A stretch of DNA of 64,000 bases from Piscicola geometra (taxonomy: Eukaryota > Annelida > Clitellata > Hirudinida > Piscicolidae): positions 7,875,126 through 7,939,125 of the forward strand of contig OX030958.1 in NCBI GenBank assembly GCA_943735955.1. Reading direction: 5' to 3'. This document shows positions 1-13,754 of this stretch, one piece after another. The position numbers were made by a program, and so were the translations under genes. How positions within the stretch are numbered: position 1 is the first letter of the stretch; the number at the start of each line of letters is the position of its first letter. The notes beneath the pieces were generated by a model. The model did no database searches. It saw nothing but the letters and a program-made list of their open reading frames with translations, and had not been told where the DNA came from.

Positions 1-2911
1 GTAACTATAGCAAATAAAGTTAAAGAAAGTTTTAAATTTTTTTACAACTGAAATTGTATAATGTAATCTACACCCATTGTGATGAAAGGTCTTATTTAAT
101 CAATACTTGATGAAGTACGAAGCACCGTTAAAAACAGAAATTTAACATTTAAAAAAAAGAAATCACAGATCATAAGAAAATAGCTCAACTAGTCAAAAAC
201 TATCTATTTTAATAAAAAATATTTGTATTAAATAAATTTATTAGATTATTTTTTATATATTATTATTTTATTCTTTCTTATGAGCAAAGTTTTAAATTTA
301 GAAACGCCAATAACTACACAGCGGAGTCTCTACGGGCTTGTCGCTTGAATAAACTCCATCGTAGAGCCGAATCGATCCGATGAAGAACTCATTCGTTAAA
401 TTGCAAAGACTGTTCGTATCAAACCTTTTAGCGCATAGCTCCTTTCAAATTCTTTTGACGTTTAGATTCCTTTTTGCATTTATGTCACTTTAAAATTATA
501 ATTACTCATTAAATCCATTTATTCTTGATGGTTTATTAAACTTCATTCAAAGAATTAATTGAAAATATTATAGATCAGGTAGTATGGGGAACACATTTAC
601 TAATTTAAAAGGGCTTTAAAAACATGTTATTAGCAATCTATGGTCCTTGAGTTTATGCATCTTTGCCACATTGCCGATATAGCCATTTTGTAGATGAGTT
701 TTTATAATAAATTAAAATTCATTTTTTGACCCTTTCTGTTACATTCCTTCAAATGTCTTCACGTGCGCCTTTAAGAAGGAGAAACGTTGTAACAATTGTG
801 TATTCCTATCTTTTAGAAATAGGCTTCACTTTTTTTAATGTTATTATTTAGGTCTACTATTTTGATTTATCAAAATTTTACAGTTTTTTATTAGTTGGTA
901 TGCTCTTGGGGTAATATGCAGCGTCATTTTAATGTCTGAAAAATGATTTTATTGTTTATGAAAATTTGTTGGATTGCAATTACTTTTTGTGTCTCTAATA
1001 TTTAGGTCTAATGAGCTGAAAATGAGAATCTATTCTCGAACTTATGTGGCAATGCTACATTGTGGCATATGAACTTTTGAATCAGCATTTTATTTGCACA
1101 AAATATGAATCACTTTATTTAGGCAATATGGGTTAATTAAGTGCTTCACAGATCTCATTTAATTTTTATAAAATGAACATATTTTCGATTAAATTTTTCA
1201 TTAACTCTTGAGAGAATGTTTGCTTGGTATACAGAAAAAAGAAATTTATTTTTGCAACAAGAATGGGAGTTACATTTTTGTTTGTTTGTTTGTTTGTTTG
1301 TTAAGTACTCCACATTTATCCACTTTTTCCTATATCAACAAACATACTCAAATAGCAGAAAAAGACACTAATTGAATTAAAGAAAAGTTTGTTTTATGTT
1401 GTATTGGGAAACTCTGCGTTGTGAAATATTTTTCACCCAAGAAATTAAAAGAGTTTTATGTGTACATGTGAAACAATTAAACTATACGAAAAAATATATA
1501 TTACAAAATTAATATATTATTTTAAGAGAAAACATTGAGTACAATCCAAAAGCCAGATTAAAAAACAGTTTATGAAAAATAATTGATATCCTATTCTTGA
1601 TATTTGCATAAGTTTTTTCTATCATTAACTTTGCTCGTTTTGAAAAAATCAAAGAAATAAGCAATAATCAAATTTTGAATCCTTCTCTCCATGATGCGAA
1701 CTTTTTTGTAATTTAATTAAAATTAATTCAAATATTTAAATAAGTTATTCACTAGTTTTGAAAATAATTATATTTTTGTCTTAAATATTACTTTCTAACT
1801 ATTGACGTATACGTCCAAACTCGAAACTAAATCTGTCATAATGATCCCCTATTATGGCGTGGTATTTATAAAAAACGATGTATTTATATAAAAATATTAT
1901 TTTCCTAACTTATCGAAAAACGATAGTTTATTCAACATGCAGAGAAAGTAAAACAGAAAATCCATGCGAGTCCAGCGGTTTCAAACCTGATTTGCATTCA
2001 AAATGTACCTAGTTCAACGCAAAATCAACTTTATTTCTTGTATAAAATTTTCGTTTCAATTAATTTTATAAATAGAAAAGTTTTGTAGAAGGATTAGGAT
2101 ACATCAATCAATAGGCTGTCAGAATTTAGAAGTGCATTTAATTAAATTTTTAGTTTAACAATATTTTTATTTTATAACATTTTATTTAATTTTTCTGTTT
2201 AAAAATTCTTTTTAGGATGAACGATTGATATTTCGTGCATATGAAATTTTCATCCTGTGCCATTTGTCACTCCGAAAGACAAATGTGCGCACATAGAAGT
2301 GAAATATTCATCAGACGTTCAACGCTTTGTGATTTAGGACCTTATAAGTACCTCTTGATCGCATTTAAAAGTTGAAAAATTGCATACGGCTTATAATGGA
2401 AAAAGAATTAATCAAAAACATTCCAGGACTTCATTCTCGTGACTGCCATGTGTGATAAGTTAGTTCTTATCTACAATCAATTGGTAGAATTCTTGAAGTA
2501 TTTTCTTCTTTTTAATGTATGCGTGGTGAAGTAAATTTTTAATGCTGGGTTACGACTGCAAGACAATAAAAGAGTGCTTTTAAACAGATGTACGACTCGC
2601 TAGCAGGTTGCCTTCTCTCCAAGGCTTCCCTGCCTTGTAGGTTAGCTTTATTTACTTTCAAGTGAAAAAGATATTTAAACTTTTGTCCTGAATAGAATTT
2701 TCAGTTTTGTAAAATAAATATACCTGCTCTAAAAAATCAAGTTTCAAATTTCATGTGGTCTTGAAGATCGTCCGGGTTTACGCCATGTTACTAATACTCG
2801 TCGTTATATAGGAGTATTGTATTTAAAAAAAAACATATTTTATGTTCAAAATATGAATGTAATAATCCATATTTAATTTTTTTAAATCATTGCTTAAAAT
2901 AAAAATGTTAA
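1..2911. other. AT-rich intergenic DNA, no gene seen
   Basis: No exon-like open frame or recognisable family could be found on either strand. The stretch is AT-rich throughout, with slightly GC-richer islands near 310-430 and 2570-2660 that show no coding pattern. A short run of (TTTG)n sits near 1279-1302. Confidence 0.5.
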
Positions 2912-3745
2912 GGAGACCGGGGCAAGATGACTATATTAACAATTTATGTTGATTTTTATATTTATTTTTAGAGATAATAAAAATTATTTACATGAACTGT
3001 TAGAGTATTCATTTTTTGTGTTAAATATATAAACATTAGTTATTTTCAAAGAAATTGAAACGAAGAATAATTTTATTTTTCATAATTCTGTCAAATTTTA
3101 ACATTAAAAAAGTTGTAAAAAATTATTATCTAAAAGTATTAAAAAAATTTCATTTTAAAAATATCAAAGTTAATTAAATCATTATAATACCAGGATAATA
3201 GAAGTAAATTTGGAATTTCATAACTATCTATAATTTACTGCATCAATTCCTTGCTGAGGTTTTTCAATTGTTAATATTTAACTAATAATTAAGCCAGTAA
3301 AAAATGTCCAGTGTCATAATCATAGTTAGTTATGTTATTAATAAATTGATTAATTAATTAATTTAATTCTGAACACGGTGATAATGACGTGCTCGTCATC
3401 TTGCCCCATCATCATGTCTCGAACTTCTTGTTTATAAATGTTCATTCTTATTGCCGTGGATGAAGGCAATTAATTTACACTTAATTATGGTAGTAAATAT
3501 TTAAGAGAAACAAAATATTTTACCTATTTATGCAGCAGAACTTGATTACACATTATAACGTGTTATAACGTGACTGCGAAAAAAAATATAAGCTTTACAC
3601 TAAAATAAAAAATGGGTATTTCAGCTTTTCCATACAATTATTCAACGAAAAGCAGATAGGAGAGCCAATAGTGTTCATCTAATGAAAAACTTAAAAATAA
3701 GGACATTCGTCATTTTGCCCGTCTCGTCATTTTGACCCGGTCTCC
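2912..3745. mobile_element. MITE-like element with ~20-bp terminal inverted repeats
   Basis: The left end (2912-2931) reads ggagaccggggcaagatgac and the right end (3726-3745) is its inverted copy with 18 of 20 positions matching. The core motif (gtcatcttgcccc) recurs inside near 3394-3406 and as gtcattttgccc just before the right end, as is common for subterminal repeats of non-autonomous DNA transposons. The interior is AT-rich and has no transposase frame, so this would be a non-autonomous element of about 834 bp. No clear target-site duplication is visible, so the superfamily is not assigned. Confidence 0.6.
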
Positions 3746-4419
3746 TCTATTATACAAAACTAATTATAATAAAAATTAGACTCTATATACAAAACTTAAA
3801 TCGCATTCTAATTCATTTTTTAAACATTTTTTTACGATTTAAAATATAATTTTACAGACTAAAATTATCTTTAATTGATTCAGAGTTTTTTTTTATCAGG
3901 TAGAGGTCAAGTTAAGCAATTTCCATAGATATTGAAAAGCGCTTTTTGAGTAGATATTTAAACAATCTGTAGTTTTGAAATATTCATTTTTTAAATTGTT
4001 TTTTTTCTGAAGTCACTGAGGACTCTAAATACTAACTATAATAACTCTAAAAACAAATTATTTTTTTTATTGAACGTGATCATGAATTATGTTTCAAAAA
4101 AGTATTTTATTCATCAGTTTAATTTTCAAACTGACATTTTAGCAATATGAACTAAATGTTTAACAGTTGTTGGCAAGTGATTAAAGATAAGACTGCAAAA
4201 GTTAACTAAGCGCTACATCAGATTCGAGGCAGGTATCACCACGCGTAGACATTCATGCGCATAAAAAGTGAGAATAAATCACAGATAATGGAATGTGGAG
4301 ATGCTGCGAAGGCATGTTGCAGCTCAATATTCTGGGAAACGATCGAAAGTTGCAAAGTATTTTCTTATTGGAAGCAACAATTCTTTAAAGCTTGGATGAA
4401 TGAAGAAAGCGAGAATGTT
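3746..4419. other. 3' flank of Wnt1
   Basis: AT-rich sequence followed from about 4200 by mixed-composition sequence that is probably the Wnt1 3' untranslated region. The plus-strand open frame at 4255-4578 is an antisense shadow of the last Wnt1 exon. Confidence 0.4.
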
Positions 4420-7400
4420 TTAGAGACAAAAGCTTCTGATCTTTGTGGTGGTACATTTGCTGCATGCGACGGTGCAGCAGTAGTTGAAGGTGCAGTTGCA
4501 TTGGTGGCTCTCTTCAAACACTTCCTTGCGGTGTCCTCGACCGCAACACATCACATCACACGCGTCGAGACCTTTTGACCTTCTCTTACACTCCTTGCCT
4601 TGCACGCCTGGGTGGCTGAGTGAAGGGTTCGGGTCGCAGAAGAGTGGCGACTCTTCGTAATAGACCAAGTCTCGCTTCGACGGAGACTTTTGGTAGGCGT
4701 GAACGGGCTGCAGTTTGATTTTGCTCGCTTTGAGAATATCGTTTCCTAATTGGATGTTTTAGGTACCGTGTTAATTCTTAATTTATGTGTAGTAACTTTC
4801 AAAGAGATGAAAATAAATGGAATAAACTGTTACAAAAATGGAGCAAGTCGTACCACCATGGTTAACTTTGGAGGCTCCATCGAAACGGAGTTTGATGTCG
4901 TGTCCGATGAACCAGAAGGGAACCAGTCTGATCCAGCACGTCTTCACCGAACAACTGCCCGAGAGACCATGGCACTTGCACACTGGCTTGGCGTTCAGCT
5001 TTACATGCTGTGTGTGGTGGAAAAAGAGGAGTGATGGGATAGGTGAGTGAGCGGGTGGGAGGAAGGGTGAGCAAGTGAATGGATGGATGAGTGAGTGGAT
5101 GGTTGATTGAGTGGATGGATGAGTGAGTGGATGGTTGATTGAGTGGATGGATGAGTGAGTGGATGGATGAGTGAGTGGATGGTTGTTTGAGTAGATGGGT
5201 GGGAGGGTGAACAAGTGGATGGACAGATAAAGTGTTGATGGATGTGTGAGGGAATAGTTAGATGATTCTACAGTTTCTTTCTAAATTAATCTTGTTGCAG
5301 TAACTCAGGGTTTTCCAAAACGTTTGTGAAATGATTGACAAGTGGTATTTTTTAGCTGTCAGACAATCACAAAGGTCTTCTAAAACTTTTTTCAATGCCT
5401 ATAGCCATAAAATAATGTAAGATGAATGAATAACAAAATGTGGCAATTTTTTTAAATTGCGTTAAATGAAAAAATTTGATAAATGATGATATAAAAATAA
5501 TTTCCGTCAAAATTAAAAATTACTTTTTGGAATTAATTACTTGAAGGTTTTTAAAAATAACAAAGTATTATAAAATTGAATATTAATTTCCGTCATAAAA
5601 TGTCATAGAAAATAGTTCTTACATAAGAGCTCGAAAGGTTTATGAATATTATCACGCTCTGAGGAAATTATACATTTGAAATTGTTATTAAAAGAATGCC
5701 ATTGTTAGATTTGCTAATCGGAATTTCATTTAGTCCTTCTATTCAAAGGTATAACAGTCAAGAGCCTTTTTATTCGTGGCTGTCTGTTTTAATGGTGACG
5801 GCAGAAGGTATAGTCAAAATATTGTTAGTCTGTAGGCACTGATAACCTGGTGAGTTTCCAACAATTTATGACGCGTTTTCATTGCTTTATTCTTTTTGTT
5901 TTGGAAGCTTTATCGTCTAAAACACGCTTTCAAAGAATTCGCATTTCTATACAACTTTATAAAAATTAAAAGTATTTATTTAAAAATTAAATAATCTTAG
6001 TATTTTTTATTTGAAACTTCAACATTCCTTCACGTTTGCTTCTATCGCTCAAATGTCGTCTTTCCCACGAACTGCTCGTGCTTGCAACAACGAAAATTTT
6101 ATTTTCCTGGGTGGTATGTCCAAATAATTATAGAAGTGTCTTGGGGTGCAGTATTGTTCGATTCTTGTTCTTGTCTAGTCATCTATTCCTGCCAGTCCGA
6201 CTAGAAGTCGCTGTTCAACGACGTTGAGAAGTTCTTATCGATACTTCACAGCTCTTGCACTCAGAGCGCTAATGTTGTCTTTGCGGATTAATGCTCGCAA
6301 AAGTGTATCAATTAGTGCTCTCCAATCAACGAACAAAGCCTTATGGGCTTAGGCATGTTTGTCGACTCAAATGCCGTTCCCACGATAATGCCTGGAACTT
6401 TCCTGAGTTTTCTCCGTCCACGCGTGAAGATTCATTGCATTTTTACTTTAAAGATTTTTTCGTGGAAAAGTTTCGAACTTTTAAATTAATTTAGATTTAA
6501 AAAAATAATAAATTGCAAATTTAATTTTTAACTTTGAAGTTTTTAAATATCTTCTCTCTACAATAGTTTTATATTTTCATTAAATACGTTATTTCCACGA
6601 AAGATTGACGGTTCCGCAACATGAAATTCATTCGTAATTAGCAAAATATAAACTCATCCAAACAAAGTATGCAACATAAAACGTTTTATGAACCTTCCAT
6701 TTAATATAAAGAAGTCTATTTCCAATAAATAAATTGATTGACTTGAAGCAGCCAAAGCCATCTTCCAACCTGCCTGCCAGCCTCGTTGTTGTGTTTGTTG
6801 ACGGCACACCTCAGGTCCCTGTCTTGTTCACTGCTGTCGATGAATTTCCGAGAGAATGTGTATCCGAAGTCCAGATTGTCGTTGCAGCCGCCCCACTGCC
6901 ACTTCTTCGCCACCTGTTTGGATGAAAGGAATGCTCTGTGTGACAAGGTTTTTGTGAAATAGTGATTAATCGAATATTCTGCCGTTGTATGACTAATTGA
7001 TGTTTTCAAAAGAAAATAATTATTAATATTGCTTTAGAATTTTTAAACATTATTTTAATAATACTTTTGTAAATTAAAAAAGCAATGAAAAGGAACTTAT
7101 GGACTTATTCTGGGTTGCATGAAGACGCTTTGTATTAATATTTTATGATGTTGGTCAAATTTGACTTATTTTCACTCTTTTGTGTTCATATTGTATACGA
7201 CATGGACCAGGAATATTATTTTCATACGCTGGTTTTTTCAAACTTTTAAAATATCGTGCACTATGCGTTATATTAGATCCATGAATAATACAGAAAGCAA
7301 ATTTTATCCTTCTTTTTATTAAAAGCCCTCATTAGCTATTTTCTTGCACTTTTCAGTAATGTGTTTTACCTTTCAAAAAGTTTCGCCTAACGATGGTGGA

Positions 7401-10400
7401 TAGTGCTGCAGGGAACTAAAATTTTTTTGCTTCTTTTACCATTTAAAAACTTGAACTAGTCAATAAAAAACCTTTCAATTGAAAGACTACCTAGAGTATT
7501 ATACTATGATAATATAACGCATTATAAATTATGAATAGACATCATCATCATTATCATTAAGCCAAAATATAAACTCTAATTAAAAATAATTTAAGAATGG
7601 AACTGTGTTAAGGGAATACATTTAGGTGAATAAAATGAACTTGGAGATACATTGGACGTCATGTCGGAGTGGTCGATGAAGAGCGGGTTTTCTGCTTCCA
7701 TGAAGTAATCCCCTTCGTTGAAACCCTCCCCAAACTGAGAATTTCTGATAAGGGGCGGTCTTTTGAACGTTGATTTTTTGGAAGATCTGTATCTCCTCCT
7801 TCTCTTCATATTCATATCATTCCTGGCCAAACGTTCTTTCGCATTGTTTTCGTTAATTCGTTTCTTCCTCATGCGTTCCCTTTGATGTGTTGCGAAAAGG
7901 TTTTTTCTTTTTTTCCTCAAATTTTCTGTTCTCAATTTATTGTTCTCCTTGATCCATCTCATCTTCTTCATCGATCGGCCGTACATGGCAGGGTGTTGTT
8001 TGGGCTGTCGTGTGTCGCACGAGCAGGTGTGCATCAGGCCGTCGCTGCAGGCCCTCGCCACCGAGTAGGCGAGTGTGGCAGACGACAAGGCATGCAGGAA
8101 AGAGGTCTCTTTGTAACCTGAAAAAAAGGTGTTGAGAAGTTATTTTAATTTTGTGTTTAATGGAAGATCTGTTTGGTGTTTAAAGTTTGAATTGAAGCAT
8201 GAATATTCAAATTATAAGCTTTTTCTCATCCGCGTGGTCGAGTAAATAAACGGAGATGTTTATATGAGGAACGGCTTGCGTTTGAATGCATTTAAATTGA
8301 AAGGAAATGTTTCAATTGTGGAAGAATTAAGTTCAATGTTTTCAATTTTTAACTGAAAAAAATTTTGTTGAACGAAATATTTTTTTAAAGAACCAGAAAA
8401 TTTTGTAAGAAAGTTCTTTTACAATGATTGTTCGCCAAAGAAAATGGGACTGAGACATTAAAAATTGAGATTAACAATAAAAAATTTCATAGAGTTTCGA
8501 CACAAAAATACAATTGTCTTTCTAATAAAACGAACTTATTGGCATTTTTGCATCTTAATCGATGCTTTTTTTTAAATAAAAAACTGTATTCATATGGTTA
8601 AAAAAAACTTTCTTTTTCAAAAAGAATAAACTAGGAATTATCAAGTTTATAAAATTCATAAAAATTGATTTATTTGTTATTTTCAATACTTTAAAGTTTT
8701 ATTTCACTCTTTAAGACGAACAATTTAAAGTATTTTAATTTTCTCTTTATCATTCAAAGCTAATTAACCTTATGACACTGAGAATAAATAAATAGGCGAG
8801 AGTGATTTATAGAGATTCAAGGGTTAAACTGCGACAACAACTGGAGCGGCAAACTTCAAAAGAATATGAAAAGCATGAAACAAAGCTTGAAAAGTGTAAC
8901 GAGTCATTATTATTAAACCAATTATGTTTGAGTTATTATAAAGCTAACATTTAAAAAAAACTACTTTTCAAAAGTATTTTTTTAATAGATTTTCATTAGT
9001 TACGTCTCTGTTTTTTGAAAGGCAATCTGGAGATTTCTTTCAGTCACATAAACAGAATGTTTGTAATTCTGAGATTTAAAGATAAGTATGACAAAAAAGC
9101 CTTATTCCACTAATTCATTGCAGTATTCAAGAGTTCCATTCTATATCCTTTTTTCGAAATCTTTTTTTGGTTATATTTTTTCACTGAGAAAAAAGTGTGA
9201 AAATAAAAATGTTTCATGGTTTCATGTCAACTTCCAAGCAATCTAAGAACTGGCAAAGCAATAAAAAGCAAGAATTACCTGCCTTTCTTGACGATTCCTC
9301 CGAAGATGGATCTGCCGGGATGGAGGGAAGGGTTCGTGGAGCAGTTCCATCTCCTCCACAACATCTGCCGCTTGCACTCTGCCACCGCCATGCGGGCAGC
9401 CTGCACCACCTGCATCAGAGCGCCACTGTTCTTCTCGAGGAGACTCTGTTGTCGCCGCGTGAATGCCTGGCTATAGTGTGGAATCCTGCTGAGTGAGGAG
9501 CTGATCGAGGCGTGACTGGACACCGACCAGTCGTCCATCAGGGCCAGGTTCCTTCGGAGACGTGATGAAGAGATTACAAATCATTTTTTCCGTTATTCCA
9601 GAAAAATTCTTAATATTTTATTAAATAGAGTAGTATTTAAAAGAATAGTTTGAAATATTATTGTTTTTTTTCGTTTGCGGTATTTAATAAATCTTGTTTG
9701 AAACTGAATTTGTTGTACGTCAATCCTGATTTGCCAATAAAATTAAATTCTTTCTCAACCGAAAATATTTCTTTATTTCTAAACAATTTCATTTACTATA
9801 CTTTGTCAATTACTGATGGAAGAAAAATACCATTAAGTTTATTTAACTTGTAAAACCAATCAACCATATAACAGAGCTGTTAAACAAAACAACCAAAAGA
9901 ATAAATAAAATACTTCAATTCAGGTTAAAGAAGCAGTATTTGTGTTGAATTTACCACGAAGATTGCTAGAGTTACATCAACAAGGGCTACCAAACCAACA
10001 AAGAAACTTTTTCATGGCATTTTTCAAGTTGAAGAGTGCCATCCAAGATGAAACCAAATACCGTAATCAAACAGGAATTGACAATGATGGAAAGACAATG
10101 AAATATTCCTTAGTGGAAAAAGCATTAATTATTTACTCAAAGTATTTTTCTATTTTTTTATATAGTTTCTTTAAAAACCTATCAAAAATTCACTTGGTCA
10201 TTCTTTTGGAAAATGGCTATGGATAGAATAAAAATATGAGAATTTTCCTGGTTTTAATACAGTAATTCAAGAAAACTTTTTGAATTCTAATTTAATTTCA
10301 AAATGAATTCTTATTAAATTGATTTTTTCAGATAAAGAAATAGGCTGATAGAGAAAATTAGAAACTAACCACCACATGGAAGCCTTGTTCTCCCTGGACT

Positions 10401-10485
10401 GGGCTGACGAGTGGAGATTCGAGAATGTCAATTGAAAGATCCACCACAGACGTAGGAAAGTCATGGGGTAAAATAATAGTTTCAT
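4420..10485 (-). CDS. Wnt1: Wnt1/wingless secreted signalling protein
   Basis: Secreted lipid-modified ligand of Frizzled/LRP receptors. Minus-strand exons: 10485-10370, 9551-9283, 8117-7651, 6913-6770, 5007-4857, 4745-4420; 490 aa against about 370 for vertebrate Wnt1. Exon 1 gives a signal peptide and a WW pair like the N-terminal RWWGI of Wnt1. Exon 2 carries [15 protein letters not shown], exon 3 SVARACSDG, exon 4 [13 protein letters not shown] and [10 protein letters not shown] (wingless has HNNEAGRAHV), exon 5 [16 protein letters not shown] with the acylated serine near residue 348, exon 6 CCGRGHRKE and a cysteine-rich end finishing in FCL. About 120 Lys/Arg-rich residues are inserted before WQWGGC. 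Intron 2 needs a GC donor (GC at 9282-9281), and the GT-based alternative breaks the frame. The start could instead be the in-frame ATG at 10530. The exon 3 donor is the weakest junction; exon 5 could end at 4854. Confidence 0.93.
5035..5225 (-). repeat. GGAT/GAGT microsatellite at the 3' end of Wnt1 intron 4
   Basis: On the + strand the unit is ggatggatgagtgagt with variants. In the Wnt1 sense strand it reads as a C-rich ATCC/ACTC repeat lying directly before the exon 5 acceptor (5008). Confidence 0.85.
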
Positions 10486-10565
10486 TCCAACTACTTTTGT
10501 GTTCTTCAACTTGCAAAGGTCACTTCCCAACGAGCCTCAAAGGCAAGCAAGGCATGTGTCAGAGT

Positions 10566-10572
10566 ACTTATA
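10566..10572 (-). promoter_or_regulatory. Candidate TATA box of Wnt1
   Basis: Minus-strand TATAAGT in the context ctctataagtactc, 81 bp upstream of the preferred Wnt1 ATG (10485) and 36 bp upstream of the in-frame ATG at 10530. The position suits transcription starting near 10540, which would leave a short leader. Confidence 0.4.
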
Positions 10573-13385
10573 GAGGACAAGGTGGGTGTTGTTAAAGGGA
10601 AAGAACGTCAGAATCGTGCTTTGGAAACTGCCATTTAGCGATAACCTACTCACGTTTGAAAGTCATTAGGAATTATTTGAAATAAAAAGTTCACTATGAA
10701 TCAGTGGTTTCCCTGCTGCTTGTACAAACCGAATCGTCTGAATGAAACACAAGATTTATCACATCCTTCGGCTTAAGGCTCAAAAATTTAAAGTACCAGA
10801 CTTTTTCGAATTCGGCTCATTCATTAGTTATCGTTTGCTAAAAATCGACAATTAAGCGGCTGCATGAAGACTGCGTGTGCGACCATATTGTTACACGAGA
10901 GAGACGCAGCAAGACAATGGAAGAATGCGACGACAATCTCACACCGACTCTGCCACGCTCGGCGGACAATGCCACCAAACTCAAGATTCCCATAGACGAA
11001 ATCTCCAAGCTTTCTTTCAATCTTTATAAAACTTCGTACAGAAACACGCGGAAGCTTTCCTGCTGATTCTGGCAATTCTCGTCGATGTTTGAAAGGTCTG
11101 GGAACGATCTGTCAGCGCTGAAGTTTGCATCAAGAGTTTCAAGGTTTTCTGACGCTTGGATGGCACTATAAGGCTCGAAAAACATCTCAGATGGCCAGTC
11201 ATTCAAATCAATATTTGGATAGGAAAATCTTAATCAAGGTATTATAGTTATTATATAGTATTATTATAAATATTATTATAGCTTTTGATATTTTTCATTT
11301 TTATACTTTGACAATTAATAATATTATAGTTTATATTAATAGCACAGACCTCTAAAAGTCAATAGTTTTGAAAAAAGTAAGAAACTTTCACAAAAAATGA
11401 AATTAATAATTTTAAAAGCTCGCTAGGTGTCAGCATAGTGAACTTCTTTTTTACTTTCCAAAATTTTAAGAAGTTTGTATTAAATTTCAATATTACATAT
11501 TTTCCATTTATTTAAATTATTTTCAATTTTAGTCAATATTTTTTAATAATCATATAATCTGAAAAAAATAAAAATAAATAATAATAGTATGTTTTGAATT
11601 TCAATGTAATAACCTTTTTTTCTAAAAACGATAACGTAAAAATTGCCACTCTAGAATTAGAGTATCATTTTTGATCATGCCTATTCAACACTTCAAACAT
11701 GTCTAGATGTTATCATTGCTTTTCCGAGAAATAGTACTTTTTCTGCTTGTGTGCTCGCTATTGTGAAAGAATTAAATGAATTGAAAAGATAAAACGATTA
11801 ATAGATGCTCGTTTTTACATTTTTATATTTATAAAAAAATTAAAGTTTCAAATAGTTCTTTTTATGGCGAATCAAGTAGAATAAATAAACCGCCAATGGA
11901 GTAAACACTGGATCGGGCTTCACTGGTAGGCTTCTTTTAGTGAGAAGTTTGTGAGAAAGATGAGCAAACTGAAGGGTAGAGAAGCGCCTAAAAAAAGATG
12001 ACGCAAAAAAATATCTTATAAATAAAACATTGTGTTTCCAGGTGGTAAATGAGTAATCAGGCGTCTTGTTTTATTTTTACGACGCTTCGAAATAAATATT
12101 TCATACTTGTATAGTGTTTTATGGACTTAGAATTGATAATAAAAACAGTTATTTTATCTCAGTTTAAAGAATTGTTTAAATTATGTCAAAAAATTAATTC
12201 AATTAATCTCAAGAGAAGAGTTTCATTAGTTAGAGACAACCTTTAAGCCTTTGTTAAGAACCTTGCTTTCTCTGCCCTCTAGTTAAATTGTAAAAATAAA
12301 AATAGTTTTCGTTCAAGAGCAAAACAATAAAATATAAAAAAACAACTCCAAGGTTTTCATTAAAAAGAAGACATGTTTATTAGAAGGTTCTCAATTACAA
12401 AATGCTCTGCCGTTTGCCTTGTTGGGAAGACTCTCCCCGGATGAAAGTTCTTTATGAAGCGCTTTACGAAGTAGAATGAAAGCAAGTGAGACTTTGAAAA
12501 AAACTTTCTTCTCACTTGCCATTAAGCCCTCGTCGAATTTAACTTGCTTCAGCATCTCACAAACGAGTATTTATCGAGTCCTAACACGCTTTTAAACAAT
12601 TGGAAAACGAATGTACCTTTATTTGGAATTTAACATATTTTTAAACCTAGAATACATATTATCGATTTATTTATTTAAAAAAAGTAAAAGTAATTTGAAA
12701 TAGCCTTCTTATGAATATTTCTATTACTTATGAAAGCATCCCAAGTACAGCTAGTATCGGTCGATCAATACTAATTGAAACAGATGGCGTGTGAAGACTT
12801 AGCGTTCTTACTGATTTTACTATTGTATTAATTTATTTTTGTACCTTCATACTAACTATGTGTGTTAGTTTCCTATGCTGTTTTTCTGTCAATGTGAATG
12901 GGGATTTGTTCATTGCGATGATGTTATTAATGAAAAATTGATCTTTGTTCAAACAGAGCTTCTTTCTATTTTTATCATATCACATTTTCCAGTCTATTTT
13001 TTGCTTTAAGCGCTATATATCTCGGGAAATCATTATTTCTCTCTTTTATATACGACGAGTTTGAATGGTAAATCAGAAATAAACATATACTAGTCAATCC
13101 AAGAAGCAAGTAGTCTATTTGTGTATTTACAAATTACATATCGAATTAGATCTATACCTATCTTGCTTCAAATATAAAGAAATTTTGAAAAGTTTAAATA
13201 GATGAAAAGAGTTTTGTAACAAGTAAAATAAAAATAGGACACAAAAAAATTTTTAATGGGAAGAAACAAAGAGAATAATAATATAAAACTTATACAGCTA
13301 TTAATAAGTGCGTTAAAAGGTGGAAAGGCTGACTCAAAAGTTTTTAAGGAAGGGATGGTGCACCGTAGTTTGCCTTCACGGCTGC
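10573..13385. other. Intergenic between divergent Wnt1 and TASK genes
   Basis: Divergent regulatory space of about 2.8 kb. Mostly AT-rich, with two GC-richer islands at about 10820-11215 and 12400-12560. No recognised gene; see the separate entry for the open frame at 11024-11228. Confidence 0.45.
11024..11228 (-). other. Unassigned open frame, possibly a terminal exon
   Basis: A 68-codon minus-strand frame starts after a possible acceptor (gattaag at 11229) and ends in TAA at 11024. It encodes an acidic, Asn/Ser-rich tail (starting FSYPNIDLNDWPSEMFF, ending FRVFLYEVL). Composition is GC-richer than the flanks. I find no upstream exons and do not recognise a family. It may be a regulatory island open by chance. 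Confidence 0.2.
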
Positions 13386-13392
13386 TATAAAA
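13386..13392 (+). promoter_or_regulatory. TATA box of the TASK channel gene
   Basis: TATAAAA within gctgctataaaacccc. About 30 bp downstream is cagttcac, a plausible initiator at about 13408-13415. This would give a leader of about 340 nt to the ATG at 13755, with short upstream ATGs on the way. Confidence 0.55.
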
Positions 13393-13754
13393 CCCCAGTG
13401 CACGAACAGTTCACTTGAAAGCATTCTTAGTCTAGAACTAAAAATAAAAGTTAATAACAATCGGATTACACGAGATGGTTTAGTGGCGAAATATTTTTTT
13501 ATTTGTTGAAAACTCTTGGATAACGTGTTGTAACAAGTATGTTTGAGTCATTAAAAGTCGAAAACAAAGCTTATCTTGCAAAAAGTTGAATTGTGTTTTT
13601 CAGAAAGTTTTGAAACACAAGGGATGATTTACGTACCTCGAGACATGTGGATAGACCCCAAAACAAGTCCTTAAAAACATCACTTGCTGGTACTTCAGAA
13701 AGCCGTACACTTTTCCAACGGATACCTCCTCGCAATGACCTATCTCCTTCATTC

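Noticed and set aside
4255..4578. 107-aa plus-strand frame
   Set aside because: Antisense to the cysteine-rich last Wnt1 exon.
12391..12555. 54-residue minus-strand ATG frame
   Set aside because: No family, no splice context; sits in a GC-richer island that may simply be regulatory.
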